A stretch of 29,918 bases of DNA, taken from JALYGK01 sp036259835. GTDB lineage: Bacteria > Actinomycetota > UBA4738. Location of the stretch: NCBI GenBank assembly GCA_036259835.1, contig DATABA010000027.1, positions 1 to 29,918 of the forward strand. The letters are read 5' to 3'. The position numbers were made by a program, and so were the translations under genes. Positions 24,322 to 29,918 of this stretch are shown in pieces. How positions within the stretch are numbered: the first letter of the stretch is position 1; every line of letters begins with the position of its first letter. Under the pieces are notes generated by a model. The model saw only the letters and a program-made list of their open reading frames with translations. It was not told the origin of the DNA and ran no database searches.

Positions 24322-24936
24322 CTACAGCTTCCGGAGGACCGCGACCACCTTGCCGAGGATCTGGCCGTCGGTCATCTCAATGGGTCCCATCTTCGGGTTC
24401 TCGGGGACGAGCTGAATTCGCCCGCGGCGGCGGTGGAATCGTTTGACGGTCGCCTCCTCCTCGGCCGGCCCCGGCAGAAGGGCGGCCACGATGTCGCCCT
24501 CATCGGCGGACTCCTGACGCCTCACCACGACGACGTCGCCGTCCAGGATTCCCGCGCCAACCATCGATTCTCCCTGGATGCGCAAGGCGAAGTGGTCGCG
24601 TTCGGTGGCGAAGCCCGACGGCACGGCGAGGTAATCCTCCACGTGTTCCTCCGCCAGCACCGGAGCGCCGGCGGCTACCTTCCCGAGGAGCGGCACAGTG
24701 ACCGATTGCGGCCGGCGACGACCAGGTACCTGAAGCTCCATCGCCCTGGGCTTGGCGGCGTCCCGTCGGAGCAAGCCACGGCGCTGGAGATTCGCCAGCT
24801 GGGCGTGAACGCTGGAGCTCGAAGTCAGTCCTACAGCCTCACCGATTTCACGAACCGTTGGCGGATACCCACGGTCCTCAACCGTTCGCTTGATCAAGTC
24901 GACGATCCGCTGCTGTCTTGGCGTGATCTTCTCCAT
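24322..24936 (-). CDS. lexA: SOS repressor LexA
   Basis: A 204-residue repressor that self-cleaves when RecA filaments form. The N-terminal winged helix reads MEKITPRQQRIVDLIKRT with recognition helix SSSSVHAQLANLQRRG. The cleavage site is Ala89-Gly90 (KVAAGAP), and the catalytic dyad is Ser124 (GESM) and Lys165 (TVKRF). I chose the ATG at 24936 because LexA proteins normally begin at this MEKITPRQ; an ATG six codons upstream (24954) is in frame. A TAGCCT -10 lies 8 nt before the chosen start, consistent with a leaderless mRNA. It is divergent from the LysM gene. Confidence 0.97.
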   Translation of the reverse strand: MEKITPRQQRIVDLIKRTVEDRGYPPTVREIGEAVGLTSSSSVHAQLANLQRRGLLRRDAAKPRAMELQVPGRRRPQSVTVPLLGKVAAGAPVLAEEHVEDYLAVPSGFATERDHFALRIQGESMVGAGILDGDVVVVRRQESADEGDIVAALLPGPAEEEATVKRFHRRRGRIQLVPENPKMGPIEMTDGQILGKVVAVLRKL

Positions 24937-24944
24937 GGGACGCG

Positions 24945-24984
24945 AGGCTAGCATCGCCTCCCGGAGAAATCAAACATGTGTTCG
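24945..24984 (-). promoter_or_regulatory. lexA promoter with imperfect SOS box
   Basis: On the minus strand TTGATT (complement of 24968-24973), a 17-bp spacer and TAGCCT (complement of 24945-24950) form the promoter. CGAACACATGTTTG (complement of 24971-24984) is an SOS box with one half-site mismatch that overlaps the -35, giving weaker autoregulation than at the LysM promoter. Confidence 0.78.
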
Positions 24985-24993
24985 AGAAAACAC

Positions 24994-25022
24994 TTGACCC
25001 GCGAACATATGTTCGGCAGAAT
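24994..25022 (+). promoter_or_regulatory. LysM gene promoter with perfect SOS box
   Basis: TTGACC (24994-24999), a 17-bp spacer and CAGAAT (25017-25022) form the promoter; the ATG is 8 nt further on. The spacer holds CGAACATATGTTCG (25002-25015), a fully palindromic LexA box, so the gene should be tightly repressed until DNA damage. Confidence 0.88.
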
Positions 25023-25030
25023 CGGCTGCC

Positions 25031-25333
25031 ATGACCCGAACACGAGTTCGATGGGGCCGAGTAGGCGCTACTGCGGCCGCCGCAGCCGTTGGCATCGGAC
25101 TCTTCGCGGGGAGCGCTGGTGCCGGGTCAAGAGCCGCTGACCCGGCACCCGCGCCACAGCACGTCGTTCGGTCCGGAGAAACCGTTTGGTCGATCGCTCA
25201 GCACGTCGTCGGGCCCGAGGAGGATCCCCGCCCCGTGGTCGACACGATCATCAAGGTGAATCGCATCGAGAACGGCATGATCGTTCCGGGACAGGTACTG
25301 GCTCTTCCTCGCACGGATGAGAGTGGGGGATGA
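25031..25333 (+). CDS. Small LysM protein, SOS-induced cell-division inhibitor candidate (YneA/ChiZ type)
   Basis: A 100-residue protein with a basic N-terminus, one hydrophobic segment (about 13-31; signal peptide or anchor) and a single LysM domain (about 43-92; HVVRSGETVWSIAQHVVG, then IVPGQVLALP) that should bind peptidoglycan. It is divergent from lexA and has the best SOS box in the window. Bacillus yneA and mycobacterial Rv2719c (chiZ/divS) have the same position, domain and control and inhibit division during DNA damage; the role here is inferred from those. Sequence outside the LysM domain is too short for firm orthology. The stop is 1 bp from the convergent decarboxylase gene. Confidence 0.88.
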   Translation: MTRTRVRWGRVGATAAAAAVGIGLFAGSAGAGSRAADPAPAPQHVVRSGETVWSIAQHVVGPEEDPRPVVDTIIKVNRIENGMIVPGQVLALPRTDESGG

Positions 25334-25334
25334 C

Positions 25335-26741
25335 CTAGGACGCTGCGCGGATCAAGGCGTCGATGGAACGGTCGACGTCATCTTCGTCGGTAGCCCAATC
25401 GGAGACGGAGATCCGCATCATCCGCATTCCGTCGAGCGTCGTCCCACTGAAGAACGCCGTTCCGTCGCGCTGAACGCGATCGATCACCCGGTCGTTGAAG
25501 GCGTCGTGATCACCATCTTCAGCGAGCCAACGGACGAGGACCTGATTGAACACGACGTCGTTCATGATCTCAGCCCGGCCGCTTGCTCGGAGGGTCTCTG
25601 CGAACCGCCGGGCAAGCGCGCACGTCCGCACCACCAGGTCGTCGACACCCGCTCGCCCCAGCGCCTTCAAGGTTGCATACACACTGAGGCCGCGTGCTCG
25701 ACGTGAGAACTCGGGATTCCAATCCATAGGATCGCGTTTGTCACCTTCGCTGTGGATCAGGTAGCTGGCCTGAACGCTCATTGCCGCTCGATGCGCCGAC
25801 GGATCCCTGCAAATCGCGATTCCGGAGTCGTACGCGACATTCAGTAGCTTGTGTGCATCCGTCGACCAGGAGTCGAGACGATCCAGCCCTTCTGTCAAGT
25901 GCGAGTGCGACCGAGATGCGCGGGCCCAGAGGCCGACAGCCCCATCCACGTGGATCCACGTCGGGTTCCCGCGGTCACGATGTGTGTCAGCGGCATCGGC
26001 AACAGCCGGAAAATCGTCGAACGACCCGGTATTGACGTTTCCCGACTCGACGCAGACGACGGTCGGACCTTCAAGCGTGGACAAGGTGGACTCGAGCTCG
26101 GCCGCGTTCATCCGTGACTGACGATCCGAAAGGATCTCTACCGCGTTGCTGAATCCGAGCCCGAGATAACGTAGGGCTCGCGCCACCGTGCTGTGCTTCT
26201 GCGACTTCACGACGACGTTGATATGCGGGGCTCCCTGCAGTCCTTTTTCCTCTACATCCCAATCTGCATCACGCAGGACCGCATCACGAGCCGCGGCGAG
26301 ACACGTGAAGTTCGCCATCTGGCCGCCGGTCACGAAGCCGACCGATGCCTCGCGCGGCAAGTTGAGGAGATCCAGGATCCATTCCCGTGCGACGTCCTCG
26401 ATCACCGCGACCCCCGGTGTGACCGCGTACAGGCCCGCGTTCTGATCCCACGTGGAGGTCAGGATTTCAGCGCCGTACGAGGCCGGATGTAGTCCCCCGA
26501 TGACGAATCCGTAGTACCGACCGGACGAGTGCGCGGTGATGAAAGGCTCGATGTCGTGAGCGAGCTCGCGGACGACGGCCTCGGGCGCCATCCCCTCCTC
26601 CGGCAGCGGACCGCCGACGAGGGAACGGATCTCGGCTGGCTCAGCGACCCGGTAGACGTCACGATCCGGGAGCGATTCCAGATATTCCGTGGCCGCCTCG
26701 GTGGCAGCTGCGATCACCGCTTTCCAGTCAGATGTCTTCAC
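25335..26741 (-). CDS. PLP-dependent group II decarboxylase
   Basis: A 468-residue fold-type I PLP enzyme of the aromatic amino acid/glutamate decarboxylase group. The PLP lysine is in STDAHKLLN, preceded by the aspartate segment WIHVDGAVGLWA; the His that stacks on PLP is in KSQKHSTVARALRYLG, and FVTGGQMANFTCLAAAR binds phosphate. The amino acid decarboxylated cannot be assigned; HK-LLN in place of the HKW of classical decarboxylases places it in a less studied subgroup. The start is GTG at 26741 with GGAGG upstream. It is 21 bp downstream of mgtC on the same strand and probably co-transcribed; decarboxylation consumes a proton, so acid-stress use is one guess. Confidence 0.87.
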   Translation of the reverse strand: MKTSDWKAVIAAATEAATEYLESLPDRDVYRVAEPAEIRSLVGGPLPEEGMAPEAVVRELAHDIEPFITAHSSGRYYGFVIGGLHPASYGAEILTSTWDQNAGLYAVTPGVAVIEDVAREWILDLLNLPREASVGFVTGGQMANFTCLAAARDAVLRDADWDVEEKGLQGAPHINVVVKSQKHSTVARALRYLGLGFSNAVEILSDRQSRMNAAELESTLSTLEGPTVVCVESGNVNTGSFDDFPAVADAADTHRDRGNPTWIHVDGAVGLWARASRSHSHLTEGLDRLDSWSTDAHKLLNVAYDSGIAICRDPSAHRAAMSVQASYLIHSEGDKRDPMDWNPEFSRRARGLSVYATLKALGRAGVDDLVVRTCALARRFAETLRASGRAEIMNDVVFNQVLVRWLAEDGDHDAFNDRVIDRVQRDGTAFFSGTTLDGMRMMRISVSDWATDEDDVDRSIDALIRAAS

Positions 26742-26762
26742 CCGGACCTCCGCCCCAGGGGT

Positions 26763-27446
26763 TCAGCCCAACCAGTCGACGTTCCGAACGTTCGGAGCAC
26801 TTGCCAGAGCGGCGACTAACGAAGAACCGCTCGTGTCGGCAGGCGGTTGAACGACCAGATGAACTCGTCGCTCGGTGCCTTCGTCCGAAACCCGGACCTC
26901 CTTGATTTGCGCGCCGGCGCTCTGAAGCCTTGTGACGAGATCCTGAATATCGATGGATGGGTCGCCTTCAACGAGGAACTCGTCACGAGCCGCGGCCCTG
27001 CGGCGAATGACCCGCCGAAGGGGACGAAGGCCCACCAGCGCGACCAGGGTGATGAGCGTGGTCACGAAGCCAAGGAGCAACGCGCCGAGCCCGATCGCGG
27101 TCCCCACGGCCGCGGTCACCCACAGGCTGGCCGCCGTTGTGAGTCCCCGAATGCTCGCCCCGTACTTCACGATGGCACCGCCGCCCAGGAACCCGATACC
27201 GACCACGATCTGCGAGGCCACCCGGGTGGGGTCGGCTCGTACCTGCCGTGGCCCCGCTCCCACGACTGACTGAAAACCGTAGGCCGAAATGATTGCGAAC
27301 AGCGCGGCCCCGAGCGCGACAAGGATGTGCGTTCTGAAGCCGGCCGGCTGTTCCGTGAGCTCCCGCTCTCCACCGAGGACGCCAGCCAGCGTGGCCGCCA
27401 GAAGCAGCCGGAGGATCAGATCGACTTGTGAAGGAAGCTCCTGCAT
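26763..27446 (-). CDS. MgtC/SapB family membrane protein
   Basis: A 227-residue protein with four to five membrane helices and the MgtC core: LLLAATLAGVLGGERE, then GFRTHILVALGAALFAIIS and IVVGIGFLGGGAIVK, followed by a cytoplasmic ACT-like C-terminal domain (about 155-227). MgtC proteins are linked to growth at low magnesium and acid pH and in some species act on the F-type ATPase; the exact role here is unknown. The C-terminal domain is kept, unlike in short SapB forms. AATAAT (complement of 27455-27460), 8 nt before the ATG, is a plausible leaderless -10. Confidence 0.88.
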   Translation of the reverse strand: MQELPSQVDLILRLLLAATLAGVLGGERELTEQPAGFRTHILVALGAALFAIISAYGFQSVVGAGPRQVRADPTRVASQIVVGIGFLGGGAIVKYGASIRGLTTAASLWVTAAVGTAIGLGALLLGFVTTLITLVALVGLRPLRRVIRRRAAARDEFLVEGDPSIDIQDLVTRLQSAGAQIKEVRVSDEGTERRVHLVVQPPADTSGSSLVAALASAPNVRNVDWLG

Positions 27447-27560
27447 AGAGAGTCATTATTCCCGTCCACGCCCCGTTTGCGCAGGTAGAATGGGTTTCGA
27501 GACGCCAAAGCACGCGCCCTGAGGCCGGTTCAGTCGTCCATCCCGAGGGGACCCGCAGTC

Positions 27561-27613
27561 TTGACAGAGCCCTGGAGTAGGATCAGAATCCGCAAATCAC
27601 AACCATGTGATTT
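27561..27613 (+). promoter_or_regulatory. nrdJ promoter with palindromic operator at the transcription start
   Basis: TTGACA (27561-27566), a 17-bp spacer and CAGAAT (27584-27589) form a strong promoter. Immediately downstream, AAATCACAACCATGTGATTT (27594-27613) is a perfect inverted repeat (8-bp arms, 4-bp centre) covering about +1 to +20, the position of a repressor site. It resembles neither the SOS box nor a clear match to the known NrdR box consensus. Confidence 0.75.
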
Positions 27614-27614
27614 T

Positions 27615-27645
27615 CCACCGGTTATCAACATCGGCTGTCCGGTGG
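27615..27645 (+). promoter_or_regulatory. Leader hairpin of nrdJ
   Basis: CCACCGG (27615-27621) pairs with CCGGTGG (27639-27645) around a 17-nt loop. The ~90-nt leader also has a C-run (CCTTCCCCCC, 27653-27662) that could pair with the GGAGGGG ribosome binding site (27674-27680). No cobalamin-riboswitch features are seen. Confidence 0.4.
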
Positions 27646-27685
27646 GAGGTCATCCTTCCCCCCGAAAGTGAGTAGGAGGGGCGCA

Positions 27686-29918
27686 GTGGCTACAAAGGAG
27701 AAGGATGTCGCGGTTCGCGCGACCGGCCTTTCGTTCAGGCGACACTTCACACGCGAGGGAACCCATCCCTTTGACGAGGTCGAATGGGAGGTTCGCGACG
27801 CCGTCATTCCCAATTACAAGGAAGGCGGCAACGCCTTCGAGCAGAAGGACGTCGAATTCCCCAAGTTCTGGTCGCAGAACGCCACCAACATCGTTGCCCA
27901 GAAGTACTTCCGAGGACCGCTCGGGACGCCTGAGCGCGAATCTTCGGTTCGCCAGATGGTCGGGCGGGTCGTCGACACCATCACCGGCTGGGCCGTCAGG
28001 GATGGCTACTTCGCCACCGAGGCAGATGCGAAGGTCTTCTCCGACGAGCTGACCCACCTCCTGGTAACACAGAAAGCAGCCTTCAACTCACCGGTCTGGT
28101 TCAACGTCGGTGTCGAGGAGAAACCGCAGTGCTCGGCATGTTTCATCCTCTCCGTCGACGACACCATGTCGTCGATCCTGAACTGGTACGTCGAGGAAGG
28201 AACCATCTTCAAGGGAGGATCCGGTTCCGGCATCAACCTCTCTTCGCTCCGTTCGTCAAAGGAGTCGCTCAAGGGTGGCGGGACCGCGAGTGGCCCAGTC
28301 TCCTTCATGCGGGGAGCGGATGCGTCCGCCGGAACCATCAAGTCCGGTGGCAAGACCCGACGCGCCGCGAAGATGGTCGTGCTGAACGCCGACCATCCCG
28401 ACATCCGAGAATTCATTTGGTGCAAGGCCGTCGAGGAACGTAAGGCGCGGGTACTGCGCGATGCCGGGTTCGACATGGACCTAGACGGCAAAGACGGCTA
28501 CTCGATGCAGTACCAGAACGCGAACAACTCGGTTCGGGTGACCGACGAGTTCATGAAGGCCTACCTCGAGGACCGCGACTGGAAGCTCAAGGCGGTCACC
28601 AGGGACGAGACGCTGGAGACGGTCCGGGCCCGTGACCTGCTCCGTGAGATCGCCCAGGCAGCATGGGAATGCGCTGATCCCGGTATGCAGTACGACACGA
28701 CCATCAACGACTGGCACACCTGTCCCGCGTCGGGTCGAATCAACGCGTCGAACCCTTGCAGCGAGTACATGCACCTGGACAACAGCGCGTGCAATCTGGC
28801 GTCGCTGAACCTGCTCAAGTTCCTCGAGGATGACGGGAACTTTGACGTCGCGGGCTTCAAGCACGCCGTCGAGGTCGTGTTCACGGCGCAGGAGATCATC
28901 GTCGGCAACTCGAGCTACCCCACAGACAAGATCGAACGCAACGCGAAGGCATTTCGACAACTCGGTCTCGGTTACGCGAATCTCGGGGCGCTTCTCATGG
29001 CGCGAGGTGTCCCATACGACTCAGATGCTGGACGGACGTGGGCCGGAGCCATCACCGCGGTGATGACGGGCCACGCCTACCGGACCAGCGCGCGGATCGC
29101 CGAAAGCATGGGCCCGTTCGCCGGCTACGCGCCGAACCGCGACGCAATGCTTCGGGTCATGAGGAAGCATCGCGAGGCAGCGGACCAGATCGATCCCGAC
29201 CTGGTGCCCGAAGGGTTACTCCAGGCCGCCAAGCAGTCGTGGGACGAGGCGATCGCACTGGGCGAAGAGCACGGATATCGAAACGCTCAGGCCAGCGTCC
29301 TGGCTCCAACCGGAACGATCTCGTTCCTGATGGACTGCGACACGACCGGCATCGAGCCGGACCTCGCTCTGGTGAAGAGCAAGAAGCTGGTCGGTGGCGG
29401 CACCATGCAGATCGTGAACCAGACGGTACCGAGGGCGCTTCGGCGCCTCGGGTACGAGGAGAACCAGGTCCAGGCCATCGTCGCCTATATAGCCGAGAAC
29501 AATACGGTGGCCGGCGCGCCCTTCCTGAAGGAGGAGCACTATCCCGTGTTCGACTGCTCGATGGGCGACCGCGCCATCCATTACATGGGTCACGTGAAGA
29601 TGATGGCCGCCGCACAGCCGTTCATCTCTGGCGCCATCTCGAAGACTGTCAACATGCCTGAACACGTCACCGTGGAGGAGGTTGAGAACCTATTCTTAGA
29701 GGGCTGGAAGCTCGGTCTGAAGGCGCTCGCCATCTACCGCGACAATTGCAAGGTGGCGCAGCCACTTTCCGCGGAGAAGAAGAAGACCAAGAGCGTCGAG
29801 CCGGTGGTGGAGCTGCCGGGCCAGCCGCTTCGGAGAAGGCTGCCGGCGAAGCGGCCCGCCAAGACCTTCTCGTTCTCGGTCGGTGACTCCGAGGGTTACA
29901 TCACCGCCGGGGAGTACG
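27686..29918 (+). CDS. nrdJ: Adenosylcobalamin-dependent (class II) ribonucleotide reductase, 3' end outside window
   Basis: Reduces ribonucleotides to deoxyribonucleotides using a B12-generated thiyl radical. The frame is open from the GTG at 27686 (AGGAGGG 5 nt upstream) to the window end, 744 codons; the family is commonly over 900. The active-site motif NPCSE gives radical Cys358 and Glu360; Cys152 (SACFILS) and Cys369 (NSACNLAS) form the redox pair. The catalytic-loop segment APTGTISFLMDCDTTGIEPD is intact. At the window edge the sequence enters the C-terminal domain of the NrdJ-Z type (FSFSVGDSEGYITAGEY) that usually carries a zinc site and the reducing cysteines, not visible here. The usual neighbour nrdR is not in the window. 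Confidence 0.96.
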   Translation, partial: MATKEKDVAVRATGLSFRRHFTREGTHPFDEVEWEVRDAVIPNYKEGGNAFEQKDVEFPKFWSQNATNIVAQKYFRGPLGTPERESSVRQMVGRVVDTITGWAVRDGYFATEADAKVFSDELTHLLVTQKAAFNSPVWFNVGVEEKPQCSACFILSVDDTMSSILNWYVEEGTIFKGGSGSGINLSSLRSSKESLKGGGTASGPVSFMRGADASAGTIKSGGKTRRAAKMVVLNADHPDIREFIWCKAVEERKARVLRDAGFDMDLDGKDGYSMQYQNANNSVRVTDEFMKAYLEDRDWKLKAVTRDETLETVRARDLLREIAQAAWECADPGMQYDTTINDWHTCPASGRINASNPCSEYMHLDNSACNLASLNLLKFLEDDGNFDVAGFKHAVEVVFTAQEIIVGNSSYPTDKIERNAKAFRQLGLGYANLGALLMARGVPYDSDAGRTWAGAITAVMTGHAYRTSARIAESMGPFAGYAPNRDAMLRVMRKHREAADQIDPDLVPEGLLQAAKQSWDEAIALGEEHGYRNAQASVLAPTGTISFLMDCDTTGIEPDLALVKSKKLVGGGTMQIVNQTVPRALRRLGYEENQVQAIVAYIAENNTVAGAPFLKEEHYPVFDCSMGDRAIHYMGHVKMMAAAQPFISGAISKTVNMPEHVTVEEVENLFLEGWKLGLKALAIYRDNCKVAQPLSAEKKKTKSVEPVVELPGQPLRRRLPAKRPAKTFSFSVGDSEGYITAGEY

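Noticed and set aside
27590..27685. Cobalamin riboswitch ahead of nrdJ
   Set aside because: The leader is only about 90 nt and lacks the B12-box type sequence; a riboswitch of this class needs about twice the length.

Overview
The window is a GC-rich, gene-dense chromosomal segment with no rRNA, tRNA, CRISPR array or insertion sequence that I can see. The gene set and the SOS box type (CGAAC-N4-GTTCG) point to an Actinomycetota lineage, probably a deep-branching or uncultured one. RNase Y and a DapL-type lysine pathway are both present, which is not the usual streptomycete or mycobacterial set. The phylum is an inference; no marker-gene comparison was run.

Layout. 1-8989 (+): 3' part of ftsK, an exported subtilisin-like protease with a Trp-pentad tail, a membrane histidine kinase, a short RodZ-like protein, pgsA, cinA and thpR. 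9012-13273 (-): a five-gene block in the order SRPBCC protein, alpha/beta hydrolase, class III cyclase homologue, ABC ATPase, ABC-2 permease. It lies between thpR and recA. 13306-17838 (+): SOS-controlled recA carrying a LAGLIDADG intein, recX (no ATG/GTG/TTG start) and rny behind a terminator-like hairpin. 17915-24317 (+): a four-helix membrane protein, miaB, miaA, dapF, dapL, a 32-codon leader ORF and hflX. 24322-25333: lexA (-) and a divergent small LysM protein (+) sharing a two-box SOS region. 25335-27446 (-): mgtC-like gene followed by a PLP-dependent decarboxylase gene. 27561-29918 (+): promoter, palindromic operator and the 5' part of an adenosylcobalamin-dependent ribonucleotide reductase gene (nrdJ).

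How the genes fit together. The backbone ftsK, rodZ-like, pgsA, cinA, recA, rny, miaB, miaA, hflX, lexA/LysM is the same relative order as in Bacillus subtilis, so it looks like an old housekeeping neighbourhood. recA, lexA and the LysM gene form a visible SOS regulon, with boxes inside or overlapping core promoters. DapL and DapF give a two-step route from tetrahydrodipicolinate to meso-diaminopimelate. MiaA and MiaB act in sequence on A37 of tRNA. Several junctions are 4-base ATGA or GTGA overlaps, and several promoters place a TANNNT-like hexamer 6-9 nt before the start codon, suggesting leaderless mRNAs.

Most interesting items: the RecA intein; two short ORFs (before rny and hflX) that enclose strong hairpins and whose stop codons overlap the next gene's start; the start-less recX; the exact 17 x W-x4 tail on the protease; and the palindrome over the predicted nrdJ transcription start.
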